A stretch of DNA of 64,000 bases from an uncultured Oscillibacter sp. (GCA_947382875.1 CANDBG010000005.1:1-64000), one strand, 5' to 3'. Positions 41,362-51,185 are shown, counted from the stretch's first letter. The notes: generated by a model from the letters alone, not told the origin. Made by a program: numbers and translations.

Positions 41362-42450
41362 TCAGATGCCCAGTTCGGTCCAGAGGTCGTTGTAAAGAGC
41401 GCGGGTTTCGGCCGGGAGGACGAGATACGCCTCACAGGTGTCCAAGACCTCTTTGGGCGCGGCCATGATTTCATACCGGCCCTGGTCCAGCGGCTCGCCG
41501 TAGGTCTCCTCGTAATAGGCGGGATATTCTTCCAGAACTTTCGTGTTCGGAGACGCATAGCCGATATAATCCATATTCGCCATGCTGGCCTCGTTGGACG
41601 CCAGGAAGTTAATCCAGGCCTCCGCTTCCTCCTTGTGCTGAGCGTTCTTCAGCACGCACATCGCGTCCACAAACCAGTTGGCCCCCTCCTTCGGCACCAC
41701 ATACGCCAAATCGGGGTTATTGTCCAGCATCGTGAGGAAATCGCCGGCGTAATAAGAACAAATAGCCGCGTTTCCGCCTTCCATTTTCAGGAAGGTTTCG
41801 TCCATAAAAAAGCCCTGATAGACGCCGTTGTTCTTTGCGTCGGACAAAAGCTGGAACGCCTCCCGAATCTCCGCTTCGTCGGTGGTGTTGACGGAGTAGC
41901 CCAGATAAATGAGGGCAATGCCCAGGGCGTCCCGGGAATTGCGGATCATGAGGACATTGTTGGAATATGCCGGGTCAAACATGGCGCTCCAGCTGGTAAT
42001 CGGCCCATTGACCATAGTGCTGTTGTAAATAATTCCCAGAGTTCCCCAGGTGTAGGGCACCGTATATTTGTTTTCCGGGTCATAGGAAAGATTCTTGAAC
42101 CGGTCGTCAATCTGGGAAAAATTGGGGATATTTTCATAATTCAGCTCTGCGAGAAGCCCTTCTTCGATGAGCTGGGAAATCATATAATCAGATGGAACCA
42201 CGACGTCATAATCCGCGCCGCCCATACTCAGAAGCGAGTAAAGGGCTTCATTGCTTTCGGCGGTGCTGTAATTGACCTTGATGCCGGTTTCTTCCTCAAA
42301 TTGGTAAATCAGGTTTTCGTCAATATACTCCCCCCAGCTGCAAACGTTCACTTCCCGTTTTTCGCCGTTCGAGCCGCCCGTACCGCCGCCGCAGCCGGTC
42401 AGCGTCAAGCACATCGCCAGGATGAGGGCGAGAGCTGTTGTCTTTTTCAA
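41362..42450 (-). CDS. potD: Spermidine/putrescine-binding lipoprotein
   Basis: This 362-residue lipoprotein has lipobox LTGC (about 17-20) and a family 1 solute-binding fold with NVCSWGEYIDENLIYQFEEETGIKVNYSTAESNEALYS, as in PotD. It delivers polyamines to PotB/PotC. The start is TTG at 42450 after GGAGG. An out-of-frame ATG ATC AAT TGA lies between the two, a three-codon frame whose stop overlaps the TTG. Confidence 0.93.
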   Translation of the reverse strand: MKKTTALALILAMCLTLTGCGGGTGGSNGEKREVNVCSWGEYIDENLIYQFEEETGIKVNYSTAESNEALYSLLSMGGADYDVVVPSDYMISQLIEEGLLAELNYENIPNFSQIDDRFKNLSYDPENKYTVPYTWGTLGIIYNSTMVNGPITSWSAMFDPAYSNNVLMIRNSRDALGIALIYLGYSVNTTDEAEIREAFQLLSDAKNNGVYQGFFMDETFLKMEGGNAAICSYYAGDFLTMLDNNPDLAYVVPKEGANWFVDAMCVLKNAQHKEEAEAWINFLASNEASMANMDYIGYASPNTKVLEEYPAYYEETYGEPLDQGRYEIMAAPKEVLDTCEAYLVLPAETRALYNDLWTELGI

Positions 42451-42507
42451 TTGATCATTCCTCCAGTTTGAAAATAAAATCTATCTCAAGGCCCGCAGGC
42501 CGTGAGG

Positions 42508-43371
42508 TCAGGACTGCCGCTGCGCCGCCATACGTTCCTGCCGCGCCTCCCGGATGTTCACCGCCGCCAGAAGAAGCAGAACCGCCACAAAAAGGAGGGT
42601 GGACACGGCGTTGATTTGTGGATTCACCCGGCGTTTCGTCATGCCGTAAATGGTGACGGCCAGGGTGGAGGCCGAAGAACCGGCGGTAAAATAGCTGATG
42701 ACGAAATCGTCAATGCTCATGGTGAAGGCCGTCAGCGCACCGGAAATGACGCCGGGCTTGATCTCCGGCAATACCACTTTCCAAAACGCCTGCATCCAGG
42801 TACACCCCAAGTCCTGAGCGGCGTCAATGAGATTTTTGTCCATCTGCCGCAGCTTCGGCCCGATAGAGAGAATCACATAGGGAATGTTGAAGGTCACATG
42901 GGCAATCAGCATGGTTCCAAAGCCCATGCTCAAGTGGGTGGGCAGCCGAAACAGCCCGAACGAATTGAACCAGACGGCAAAATTCTCCCAAAGCCCGAAA
43001 AAGGCCACAAACAACAAACACAGGCTTACGCCAGTGACGATATCCGCATTCATCATCGGAATGTTGTTGATCGTCATGAGCGGCGAACGCCAGCGGCGGC
43101 GCATGGCATAAAAGCCAATGGCCGCAAAGGTCCCCGCGACGGTGGCAATCAGCGTCGCCAGAAACGACACCAGCAGAGTTGTATAAACGCTCTGCATAAT
43201 CAGGCGGTTGTGGAAAAGCTGCCCGTACCAGTGAAGGGAAAAGCCCTTCCATACCATGTTGCTGTTTCCGGCGTTGAAGGAAAAGATAATCAGCAGGAAA
43301 ATCGGCGCGTACAGAAACAGAAACACCAGCGCCATGACCACGCGGTTGAAAACAGACGCCCCGCGCTTCAT
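42508..43371 (-). CDS. potC: Spermidine/putrescine ABC permease PotC
   Basis: This 287-residue protein has six membrane segments and the permease coupling loop DAAQDLGCTWMQAFWKVVLPEIKPGV (about 180-205). It starts at 43371, overlapping the potB stop through ATGA. It forms the channel with PotB. Confidence 0.93.
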   Translation of the reverse strand: MKRGASVFNRVVMALVFLFLYAPIFLLIIFSFNAGNSNMVWKGFSLHWYGQLFHNRLIMQSVYTTLLVSFLATLIATVAGTFAAIGFYAMRRRWRSPLMTINNIPMMNADIVTGVSLCLLFVAFFGLWENFAVWFNSFGLFRLPTHLSMGFGTMLIAHVTFNIPYVILSIGPKLRQMDKNLIDAAQDLGCTWMQAFWKVVLPEIKPGVISGALTAFTMSIDDFVISYFTAGSSASTLAVTIYGMTKRRVNPQINAVSTLLFVAVLLLLAAVNIREARQERMAAQRQS

Positions 43372-44219
43372 AGCATCACCGCCTGTTCCTCGCCCTCGCC
43401 GAAGTGATTCATCACCCACATGCACAGAACCACAATCACCATCATCACCAGGGCAATCGCCGCGCCCAGATAGGGATTATACGCGCCGCCGGTGAATTGC
43501 TGCTCAATCAAGTCGCCCAGGAGAATCCGCGTGCCGCCGCCCAACATGGTACTGATGGCGAACGTAGACACCGACGGCACAAACACCATTGTGACTCCGG
43601 AGAGAACCCCCGGAAGGCTCAAGGGCAGAATCACCCGCCGGAAAACATTTACGCTGTCCGCGCCCAGGTCGCGGGCGGCTTCCAACAAAGACGGGTCCAG
43701 CTTGATAATAACGGAGTAAATCGGAAGAATCATGAAGGGCAGATAGTTATACACCATACCCAGTACCACCGCCCCCTGGGTGTTCATCATCGGGAAAAAC
43801 GTAAGGTTTGTGCCGAACAGCTGGTTCCATAAATCAATCAGCCCGATTTTCTGAAAAAGCTGATTCAGAAGTCCGTTGTTTTCCAGAATCGCCATCCAGG
43901 AGTACGTCCGAAGCAGAAAGTTCATCCACATCGGCAGCATAATCAAAACCATGGCAATCCGCTGGAAACGCGGACCTTCCCGGCTCATCATGCAGGACAC
44001 CGGGTAGCCAATCGCCAGACAGACAACCGTCGCAATCAGCGCCAGCTTGAAGGAACGTCCAAACACCACCGCATACGTGCCCATCCGGGCGAAATTGTCC
44101 AGCGTAAAGCCGTGTTTGCTGGAAAAGGCATAGAGAACCACCAGAATGACCGGGGCCACGACAAATATGGCCATCCAGATCACGTAGGGAATGGCGAACA
44201 ACGACAGTTTACGTTTCAT
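43368..44219 (-). CDS. potB: Spermidine/putrescine ABC permease PotB
   Basis: This 283-residue protein has six membrane segments and the coupling loop [25 protein letters not shown]. Two ATGs lie close together; 44219 has the right spacing from GGGGGAGG, while 44225 is too near. It overlaps the end of potA by 11 bases. Confidence 0.92.
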   Translation of the reverse strand: MKRKLSLFAIPYVIWMAIFVVAPVILVVLYAFSSKHGFTLDNFARMGTYAVVFGRSFKLALIATVVCLAIGYPVSCMMSREGPRFQRIAMVLIMLPMWMNFLLRTYSWMAILENNGLLNQLFQKIGLIDLWNQLFGTNLTFFPMMNTQGAVVLGMVYNYLPFMILPIYSVIIKLDPSLLEAARDLGADSVNVFRRVILPLSLPGVLSGVTMVFVPSVSTFAISTMLGGGTRILLGDLIEQQFTGGAYNPYLGAAIALVMMVIVVLCMWVMNHFGEGEEQAVML

Positions 44220-45375
44220 CTTCATCCTCCCCCGCCTCGGCGTCGTCCAGCTCGTCATAAGCGTCGGAGAACGAGGAATAGTCGCCATACATTCCTGAAT
44301 ATACACTCTTTTTCATGACATGAATGCCGTCCGGGTCAATTTTAATGCCGATTTTCGCCCCTACGGGAGAATGGTCCGTGGTCTGAATCAGCCACTTGAA
44401 GCCCCGGAAATCGACAATGATATCATACTGCATTCCCTTGAAGGTCACGCCGGTGACGGTACCCGTCAGCTGGCCCTGTTCCAGAGGAACGATGTCGATG
44501 TCCTCCGGACGAATCACGACGTCGACCGGTTCATTTTCCCCGAAGCCGCCGTCCAGACAGGGAAACTGCCGTCCGTACATCTGAACCAGATTGTCCCGCA
44601 CCATGATTCCGTCAATGATGTTGGATTCTCCGATAAAATCCGCAACGAAGGCGTTTTTGGGTTCGTTGTAAATATCCTCCGGCGTGCCGATCTGCTGAAT
44701 CGTGCCCTTATCCATCACGACGATGGTGTCAGACATGGTGAGGGCTTCCTCCTGGTCGTGGGTGACGTAAATAAATGTAATGCCCACCTGCTGCTGAATG
44801 CGTTTCAACTCAATCTGCATATCTTTACGCAGCTTCAAATCCAGCGCGCCCAGGGGTTCGTCCAGAAGCAGCACCTTGGGCCGGTTCACCAGCGCGCGGG
44901 CAATCGCAACCCGCTGCTGCTGTCCGCCGGAGAGCGCGTCGGGTTTGCGGTTCTCAAACCCCTTGAGGCTGATGACTTCCAGCATTTCCATGACCCGCTC
45001 GCGGATTTCCTCCTCGGAGAGCTTTCCCTTTCGTTTCGGGTCCTTGGGGTCGGAACGCCGCTGCATTCGGAGTCCGAAGGCAATGTTTTCAAACACATTC
45101 AGGTGTGGAAACAGGGCGTATTTCTGGAAAACGGTGTTGATCTGCCGCTGATACGGCGGAACGTCGTTAATCCTCACACCGTCGAACAGCACGTCTCCCG
45201 ACGCAGGCGTCGAGAAACCGCCGATAATCCGCAGCGTGGTGGTTTTGCCGCACCCGCTGGGTCCAAGCAGTGTGAGGAATTCTTTGTCGTTGATATAAAG
45301 ATTTAAGTGATCGAGAACCAGCTCGTCGTCGTACGCCATGCAGAGGTCCCGCAGGCGAATCAACTCTTTGGACAT
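44209..45375 (-). CDS. potA: Spermidine/putrescine ABC ATPase PotA
   Basis: This 388-residue ATPase has Walker [10 protein letters not shown] (about 38-46), LSGGQQQR (about 147-154), Walker B KVLLLDEP and a C-terminal TOBE domain (about 270-350), matching PotA. The C-terminus ends in an acidic tail. It is the first gene of potABCD, whose order is conserved among Firmicutes. Confidence 0.95.
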   Translation of the reverse strand: MSKELIRLRDLCMAYDDELVLDHLNLYINDKEFLTLLGPSGCGKTTTLRIIGGFSTPASGDVLFDGVRINDVPPYQRQINTVFQKYALFPHLNVFENIAFGLRMQRRSDPKDPKRKGKLSEEEIRERVMEMLEVISLKGFENRKPDALSGGQQQRVAIARALVNRPKVLLLDEPLGALDLKLRKDMQIELKRIQQQVGITFIYVTHDQEEALTMSDTIVVMDKGTIQQIGTPEDIYNEPKNAFVADFIGESNIIDGIMVRDNLVQMYGRQFPCLDGGFGENEPVDVVIRPEDIDIVPLEQGQLTGTVTGVTFKGMQYDIIVDFRGFKWLIQTTDHSPVGAKIGIKIDPDGIHVMKKSVYSGMYGDYSSFSDAYDELDDAEAGEDEDET

Positions 45376-45476
45376 ATATCCTCCCCCATTTCACCATAAT
45401 TTGGATTCTGTTGGTTTGATGCCTCTTTTCTCTGTTGAGGGGGGAACCTTTCTCGTCGAAATTCAGCAATGACTGC

Positions 45477-45505
45477 ATGATACCGAAACTCGCCTGAAAA
45501 GTCAA
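45477..45505 (-). promoter_or_regulatory. Promoter of the pot operon
   Basis: Minus-strand TTGACT (45500-45505), 17 bases, TATCAT (45477-45482), about 100 bases before potA. It lies immediately beyond the stop codon of the pseudouridine synthase gene. Confidence 0.8.
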
Positions 45506-45515
45506 GGGAATTGTT

Positions 45516-46496
45516 TCATTTTCCGCCGGAATTTTCGTTCCTGGAAAAATAACGCTCCCGAAAGGGCACGTTCTCCACCGTGAACGCCTTGCCCCGCAGG
45601 TAATTCAAGAGGCCCGCATCTGTGGAAAAAGCAAAGGCCAGACGGTAGGCGTAAAGGGCCTGACGGGTTTCGTGGAAGCGGCGGTTGACGGTTCCGTTTC
45701 CATACTTTCCGTCGCCCAGGAGCGGACAGCCGATTTCCGCCATGGAAACGCGAATCTGATGGGTGCGGCCCGTCAGGAGGCGGCACTCCACAAGGGACAA
45801 TTCCCCACGGGTTTCCAGGGTTTTGTAAAGGGTCGCGGCGGCCTTGCCGCCGGGTACGGGACGGCGGTGGAACGTCACCAGCTTTTTTGCCTCGTCCTTG
45901 CGCAGAAAACCCTCGATTTTCCCCGCCGGAGGCCGGGGGCGTCCGGCGGTGATGCACAGATACGATTTTTCCAGCTCGTGGGCACGGATTTTTTCGTTGA
46001 GAATCCGCAGGGTTTCCGCGTTTTTCGCCGCAATCACAATGCCGCCGGTGTTGCGGTCAATCCGGTTGCACAGGGCGGGAGCGAAAGCGTTTTCTTCCCG
46101 GGGCCGCCATTCCCGTTTCTGATACAGGTACGCCTGAATATGATTGATCAGGGTGTTGACCTTCTCCGTCTCGTCTGCGTGGACGGATATCCCGGGCCGC
46201 TTATCCACCAGAAGCAGGTTTTCATCCTCATAGACAAGGTTCAGCTTCGGCTGGAAAATCGAGAGAAAGAGATTTTCTTCTTTGGGCTTGTCAAAGAACT
46301 CATCGTTGATGTATAATTGCAGTAAATCCCCGGCTTGCAGCCGGGCATCCCGCTTTGCGCCCTTGCCGTTGAGCTTCACCCGTTTCAGACGGATATACTT
46401 TTGCAGCAGCGCAGCCGGCAGCAGCGGCAGGTTCTTGGACACAAAACGATCCAAACGCTGTCCGGCGTCATTTTTCCCGATGGCAAGCTCCCGCAT
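45516..46496 (-). CDS. RluA-family pseudouridine synthase
   Basis: This 326-residue protein has an N-terminal S4 RNA-binding domain (about 12-75) and the catalytic block with the active aspartate in CNRIDRNTGGIVIAAKN (about 140-156), where most family members have HRLDxxTSG. The GRTHQIRVSMAEIGCPLLGDGKYG block follows. It modifies uridines in 23S rRNA or tRNA; RluC/RluD specificity cannot be told apart. AGGAGG precedes the ATG. Confidence 0.92.
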   Translation of the reverse strand: MRELAIGKNDAGQRLDRFVSKNLPLLPAALLQKYIRLKRVKLNGKGAKRDARLQAGDLLQLYINDEFFDKPKEENLFLSIFQPKLNLVYEDENLLLVDKRPGISVHADETEKVNTLINHIQAYLYQKREWRPREENAFAPALCNRIDRNTGGIVIAAKNAETLRILNEKIRAHELEKSYLCITAGRPRPPAGKIEGFLRKDEAKKLVTFHRRPVPGGKAAATLYKTLETRGELSLVECRLLTGRTHQIRVSMAEIGCPLLGDGKYGNGTVNRRFHETRQALYAYRLAFAFSTDAGLLNYLRGKAFTVENVPFRERYFSRNENSGGK

Positions 46497-46569
46497 GGCG
46501 GACCTCCTGAAATTCTGATTTTTTCTTAATCATAACCGCTTGTGAACCAATTGTAAAGGGGGATGTTTT

Positions 46570-47037
46570 ATGGAGACGCTTCCAAGCAGATTATTTCCAC
46601 ACTGTACTTACCGAAAAGGCCGGGAGGCCAGTTTTTCCGACCTGCGTCCGCTGGGCTTTGCAAAGCCGGTTTCGCTTTATCTGAGTCCGGAAACCACAGG
46701 GGACGAGGAATCCTTGAAAAACGCGGCCGCCTTTTTTGACAAGGCCCGGGAGCTCGATCAGCTGTGCCGGAAGATTTTTCTTTCCTTTAAGCCGGGTACC
46801 AAAGAGTATGCGCTTCTGGAGGATTACTTCCAGTTCTTCCGCGAGGAATTCCCGAAGGATTTGGGCGACGCGTCCAGGAAAGAAATGGTGAAACGCCTGC
46901 GGCTGAAAGAGTTGGCGTCGCACGAAAACGGTACCGGCCAGCATTTTGCGGTGGATTTCACGTTGGGGTATTTTCAAATTCTCTGCGCACAATTCGACTA
47001 CAAGCACAACTTTACGGATCTTTCATGGGACAACTGA
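46570..47037 (+). CDS. Protein of unknown function
   Basis: This 155-residue soluble protein has many Phe, Leu and Lys residues, and its middle half is helical. No motif is recognised. GGGGGGA precedes the ATG. A second unknown gene follows 37 bases later on the same strand, probably in the same transcript. Confidence 0.7.
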   Translation: METLPSRLFPHCTYRKGREASFSDLRPLGFAKPVSLYLSPETTGDEESLKNAAAFFDKARELDQLCRKIFLSFKPGTKEYALLEDYFQFFREEFPKDLGDASRKEMVKRLRLKELASHENGTGQHFAVDFTLGYFQILCAQFDYKHNFTDLSWDN

Positions 47038-47074
47038 CCCGGCGGCGGGTCTGCGGCAAGGAAGGAGCGGAACC

Positions 47075-47533
47075 ATGCGTGAGGGCAATATCGGAACCGG
47101 TACAGCGGCGCTGCTGGAAGCCGTCCAGGGCGGAAAGCCCTGGATTCGGCGTTTTACCAAGAAGGAGTACGCCCAGGCGTTTCAGGAATACACAGACCGT
47201 TTTGGTCCGCTCTGTACGGCGGTTCTGGCAAAGCCGGAGTCCCTGCCCGCCCTGACAGAGGAATTTCTCGACGCGCTTGAGGCAGGCTGGCAGCGTCAGC
47301 GGCCCTGGAACCGGACGGTCGCTTTGATGAACGACAAACAAATGATTGTGACGTATCTCTCTCCCATGCTGCAAAAGCTGGAAGGCGGCACGGCCCTGGC
47401 GGAGCAGATTCGGGACGGCTGGAATGCCCGTTGGCCGAAAGACGCCTACCAAAACGGCGTCTACGAAGAACTCCTCGGCGGTTTCCGCAGCACCTTCCTC
47501 GGCTTTGAGCTCCTGCGCCGGGACAAAGGCTGA
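47075..47533 (+). CDS. Protein of unknown function
   Basis: This 152-residue soluble, helical protein has no recognised family. The start at 47075 follows GGAAGGAG; the longer frame reaches into the upstream gene. It is rich in Trp and Arg. The gene pair is convergent with the DUF1643 gene, with only four bases between. Confidence 0.7.
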   Translation: MREGNIGTGTAALLEAVQGGKPWIRRFTKKEYAQAFQEYTDRFGPLCTAVLAKPESLPALTEEFLDALEAGWQRQRPWNRTVALMNDKQMIVTYLSPMLQKLEGGTALAEQIRDGWNARWPKDAYQNGVYEELLGGFRSTFLGFELLRRDKG

Positions 47534-47537
47534 CCCG

Positions 47538-48143
47538 TCAGCGCTGCAAATACGCCGTGATGTCAAAATCCAGCAGCGGGGTATCCCGCCGCAGATAGAG
47601 CGGATGGTGGGGATGGCCTGATTTCAGCAGCGGTCCGGCGGTGAACCAGCGCGCGCTGGCGGCCTGACCGTCCGCAGCAAAATCCCGCATACAGTCCATC
47701 AGGTAGCCCCGCTTCTCAATGATGTTTCCCCAGGCCGCCCAGACGGCCGGTTCCTCCGAAAGCGACAGCAGATAGCGGAACGCCGCCCGGTTTTCCCGGT
47801 GCAGCTCCGCGTTGCAGGACGGCTCCATGTCATCAGGCCGGGTGGCCCGCTGGGCGTAAACATTGAACATCAAAAAGCTGTCGTAGCCGTTGGACAGCGC
47901 CACCCGCTGGGCCGATTGCAAGGTTGGGTCCAGAGCGTCGGGCGCGGCGGTGGACGGATTGATTCCCACGCAGATCAACGGCTTCCTTCCCCGCGTGCCA
48001 AGGATGTAACGGTATTCGCCATAGGTGTTCGGGACGTACAGCCAGCGTTCTGCGTCGTAATCCGGAGAGGGACGCAGCGCCGCGTCCAAAGCCTCCTGAA
48101 ACGGCAGCGCTTTCCCGGTGACGCCCTGCGGAATATGCAGCAT
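47538..48143 (-). CDS. DUF1643 family protein
   Basis: This 201-residue protein matches DUF1643: RYILGTRGRKPLICVGINPSTA, DPTLQSAQRVALSNGYDSFLMFNVYAQRAT and AAWGN near the end. Family function is unknown; the fold is thought to resemble uracil-DNA glycosylase-like domains, but I cannot confirm this from sequence. The start at 48143 follows GGAGG. Confidence 0.85.
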   Translation of the reverse strand: MLHIPQGVTGKALPFQEALDAALRPSPDYDAERWLYVPNTYGEYRYILGTRGRKPLICVGINPSTAAPDALDPTLQSAQRVALSNGYDSFLMFNVYAQRATRPDDMEPSCNAELHRENRAAFRYLLSLSEEPAVWAAWGNIIEKRGYLMDCMRDFAADGQAASARWFTAGPLLKSGHPHHPLYLRRDTPLLDFDITAYLQR

Positions 48144-48347
48144 AAACAAAACCTCCTGTCGTGAATTTTCGACAAACTTCAGTATAGCATTCTTTGACCG
48201 CCTTGAAAACCAAAATCTTTGAAAATCCCGTCTTTTTTCAACCGAAAATACCAGATAAATCCCCGTCCTTCGGCCCGTGCCCGAGACCCTGCGGGGGCTC
48301 CGGCGAATTTTCTTCCAAAACTCACGGAAAAAGTTTCTCAAACCCTC

Positions 48348-48377
48348 TTGACAGCGGCGCGGCTGTTGCCGTATGAT
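48348..48377 (+). promoter_or_regulatory. acpP promoter
   Basis: TTGACA (48348-48353), 18 bases, TATGAT (48372-48377). The upstream gap from 48144 holds nothing else I recognise. Confidence 0.8.
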
Positions 48378-48429
48378 ACGGATTAGAAACCACTGAATTA
48401 CACCGACTTCCTGAGGGGGGAAACAAGTT

Positions 48430-48678
48430 ATGTCTCATGAAGAAATCTTCCAGATTCTGCAAGAGCTGGTAGCGGAGCAGTTCGCCAAGGACCCAAACAA
48501 CGTGAACATGAACACGTCCTTCGACACCGACCTGGGCGCGGATTCGGTTGACCTGATGGAGCTGGTCATGGCCATGGAGGAAGAATTTGAAATCGGGGAA
48601 ACCCAGGAGGAAGAGCTGTCCGAGCTGAAAACCGTGGGCGACGCCGTGAACTACATCGCAGATAAGTTGAACCGTTAA
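48430..48678 (+). CDS. acpP: Acyl carrier protein
   Basis: This 82-residue acidic protein has the 4'-phosphopantetheine site GADSVDLMELVMAMEEEF (Ser near residue 39). It carries acyl chains in fatty acid synthesis. It stands alone with its own promoter, followed by rnc; no fab genes are nearby. GAGGGGGG precedes the ATG. Confidence 0.95.
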   Translation: MSHEEIFQILQELVAEQFAKDPNNVNMNTSFDTDLGADSVDLMELVMAMEEEFEIGETQEEELSELKTVGDAVNYIADKLNR

Positions 48679-48684
48679 GGGACC

Positions 48685-48715
48685 GCCCCGCCCAGCGCGG
48701 GGCTTCCTTTTGGAA
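48685..48715 (+). terminator. Hairpin between acpP and rnc
   Basis: GCCCCGC pairs with GCGGGGC around a five-base loop, followed by TTCCTTTT. It is probably a partial terminator that sets a high acpP to rnc ratio. Confidence 0.65.
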
Positions 48716-48724
48716 AGGGACGCC

Positions 48725-49411
48725 ATGCATGAACTGGAAAACGAATTAAATTACATCTTTCAAAATCCGGCCCTGCTGGAAGAAGCCCTGTGCCACAGCT
48801 CTTACGCCAACGAGCACCGGTCCGGCCCGCTGCACAGCAACGAGCGTCTGGAATTCCTGGGCGATTCCGTCCTGGGGTTTGTGACGGCGGAATTTTTATT
48901 CGTCCAGCACCCCGATCTGCCCGAGGGCGATCTGACCCGTATCCGGGCGGCGCTGGTGTGCGAGCAGAGCCTTTATGAAGTGGCGTGCAAGCTGGACCTT
49001 GGCCGTTTTCTGAAGCTGGGCCGGGGCGAGGACTCCGGCGGCGGACGGGAACGCACTTCCATTCTCGCGGACGCCACGGAGGCCGTCATTGCCGCGGTAT
49101 ATCTGGACGGCGGCATTCAGGCGGCATCCGATTTAATCCACCGCGTCCTGCTGGACGCCGAACGCGAGGAGGCCGTGGAGGAACGCCGCCGGGATTACAA
49201 AACCGCGCTGCAGGAGCTGGTTCAGCGGCAGGCGGATCAGGTGTTGGCCTACCATATGGTGGGTGAAAAAGGTCCGGACCACGCCAAGACCTTCGCGGCG
49301 GAAGTGCTGCTGAACGGGCGGCCGTTGGGGACCGGTTCCGGCCGCAGCAAGAAGGAGGCCGAACAAGCCGCTGCAAAGTCCGCCCTGGAAACCCTGGGCG
49401 CCGGCGTGTGA
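48725..49411 (+). CDS. rnc: Ribonuclease III
   Basis: This 228-residue protein has the RNase III signature NERLEFLGDSVLGF (about 38-51), a second catalytic set in ADATEAVIAAVYLDGG and a C-terminal double-stranded RNA-binding domain (about 155-225). It processes rRNA and mRNA duplexes. The start at 48725 after GGAAAGGGA is preferred over an ATG 15 bases upstream. Confidence 0.96.
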   Translation: MHELENELNYIFQNPALLEEALCHSSYANEHRSGPLHSNERLEFLGDSVLGFVTAEFLFVQHPDLPEGDLTRIRAALVCEQSLYEVACKLDLGRFLKLGRGEDSGGGRERTSILADATEAVIAAVYLDGGIQAASDLIHRVLLDAEREEAVEERRRDYKTALQELVQRQADQVLAYHMVGEKGPDHAKTFAAEVLLNGRPLGTGSGRSKKEAEQAAAKSALETLGAGV

Positions 49412-49430
49412 CTGCGGCTTCGCATACGTA

Positions 49431-49460
49431 AAAAAAGGGACGGCTTGACCGTCCCTTTTT
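49431..49460. terminator. Terminator after rnc
   Basis: AAAAAAGGGACGG pairs with CCGTCCCTTTTT around CTTGA. It serves convergent genes. Confidence 0.88.
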
Positions 49461-49469
49461 GCATCGCCA

Positions 49470-50588
49470 TTAAATGGTAATCAACTCGTATTCCCGGGAA
49501 CCTAAGCCCAGTTTTTCCGCGTGTTCCAGACATACCTGCCAGTGCGTTTCCGGGTGCGCGGCCTGGAACAGGTCGCCGCAGCTGCAATCATACCCTTCCT
49601 CGGTCAGAACGGAACCCGGCAGCGGCTTCTGTGCAACCACCGCGTCCGCGCACGCCTGGTCCAAGGCCACCGGGTCGAAGGAGGCAAACATTCCCACGTC
49701 GGCAGCGATGGGGGCGTCGTTTTCCGCGTGACAGTCACAGTTGGGGGAAATGTCCACCACCAGCGAAACATGAAAACAGGGCCGTCCGTCCACGACCGCC
49801 TTGGTATATTCGGCAATCTTTTTGTTCAGCACGGCGGGCGCTTCGTCAAACAGACACTGAATGGCGTCCTTCGGGCAAACCGCCAGACACCGTCCGCATC
49901 CAACACATTTATTCTCGTCAATGGACGCCTTTCCGTTTACGATCTGCGGCGCATCGTGGGCGCAGATTTTCGCGCACGCTCCACAGCCCACGCACTGCTT
50001 TTCCTTTACAAACGGCTTGCCTGCGTTATGCTGTTCCATCTTGCCGCCGCGGGAACCGCAGCCCATGCCGATATTTTTCAGCGCGCCGCCCATACCGGCC
50101 TGTTCATGGCCTTTGAAGTGCGTCAGCGAAACAAATACGTCCGCATCCATGACCGCCCGGCCAATGCGGGCCTCTTTGACGTACTCGCCGCCCTCTACGG
50201 GCACCAGCGCCTCGTCGTCACCCTTCAGGCCGTCGCCAATGAGGATGTGGCAGCCGGTGGAATAGGGTGTAAAGCCGTTGACGTACGCCGACTCGATATG
50301 GTCCAAGGCATTTTTTCGTCCGCCGACGTACAGGGTGTTGCAATCGGTCAAAAACGGCATACCGCCCTGGGATTTCACCAAATCGGCGACCGCCCTGGCC
50401 CAGTTGGGCCGGAGGTACGCCAGATTCCCCGGCTCGCCGAAGTGCATCTTGATTGCAACGAACTTGCCATCCATATCAATGTCCCCGAACCCGGCGGTCA
50501 TCATCAGACGGGCCAGCTTTTGCGGAAGGTTCTCCCGCCAGCTGGGACAGCGGAAATCCGCAAAATAGACTTTCGATTTTTCAGCCAT
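49470..50588 (-). CDS. DUF362 family protein with two 4Fe-4S clusters
   Basis: This 372-residue protein has a DUF362 domain (about 30-180, with KMHFGEPGN and TDCNTLYVGGR). It also has a ferredoxin domain carrying two CxxCxxCxxxC motifs (CVGCGACAKIC and CVGCGRCLAVC, about 197-235) and a C-terminal Cys-rich part. It is probably an electron carrier or redox enzyme; the reaction is not known. ATG at 50588 follows GGAG. Confidence 0.88.
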   Translation of the reverse strand: MAEKSKVYFADFRCPSWRENLPQKLARLMMTAGFGDIDMDGKFVAIKMHFGEPGNLAYLRPNWARAVADLVKSQGGMPFLTDCNTLYVGGRKNALDHIESAYVNGFTPYSTGCHILIGDGLKGDDEALVPVEGGEYVKEARIGRAVMDADVFVSLTHFKGHEQAGMGGALKNIGMGCGSRGGKMEQHNAGKPFVKEKQCVGCGACAKICAHDAPQIVNGKASIDENKCVGCGRCLAVCPKDAIQCLFDEAPAVLNKKIAEYTKAVVDGRPCFHVSLVVDISPNCDCHAENDAPIAADVGMFASFDPVALDQACADAVVAQKPLPGSVLTEEGYDCSCGDLFQAAHPETHWQVCLEHAEKLGLGSREYELITI

Positions 50589-50705
50589 GTGTGAAAACTC
50601 CTTTTCCTTGTTTTTCATTTCCGAAACAACGGGATCTTACAGATTCCCAGTATACAGCCTGGAGCGGGCTCCATGTCAAGGAAAATTTTGCGCAGCGGGC
50701 CATCC

Positions 50706-51119
50706 TTATGGGTCCAAATCAATGGAGATATTGTCGGTTCCGTGCTCGTCAAACTCCGAAAGGTACGTTTCAATGCGTTCCATGAGCGCGCCGTAATTTT
50801 CCCGGGTAAGGGGCTCGCCGTCCATGTCCCGGAGGGCCAGCTCCTCCGCTAAGATTTCGTAAAAAATCACGTTCTCATAGCTCTCAATGGCCTCATGAAT
50901 TCCGCCGTCCGCGAACGCGCGGGACGGAATCAGGTCTCCCTGATACAGCTCCACCAGCTTACGCATATTATGCCGCAGGCAGTGGGAGAAGACCAGACTT
51001 TCCACCTGGTCATATTCCTTGATGCGGTCGTCTTCGCGAGTGGAGTTGATCACCCAGTTTCCTATGTACACAAGGTCCAGCAAATAACGATACTGCTGTT
51101 CAGACAATTCGATTTTCAT
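50706..51119 (-). CDS. Protein of unknown function
   Basis: This 137-residue acidic helical protein has no motif I recognise. The ATG at 51119 follows AGGAGG; the longer frame upstream is not supported. It lies about 115 bases upstream of the DUF362 gene on the same strand. Confidence 0.68.
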   Translation of the reverse strand: MKIELSEQQYRYLLDLVYIGNWVINSTREDDRIKEYDQVESLVFSHCLRHNMRKLVELYQGDLIPSRAFADGGIHEAIESYENVIFYEILAEELALRDMDGEPLTRENYGALMERIETYLSEFDEHGTDNISIDLDP

Positions 51120-51185
51120 TGGGTATACACCTCCTGCGGTCTTTCGGATGCCTCCGCCTATTTTGCCAGTTGATTCCACGCTTGT

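Noticed and set aside
41323..42471. Plus-strand open frame over potD
   Set aside because: It is a shadow of the solute-binding protein gene, without its own ribosome site.
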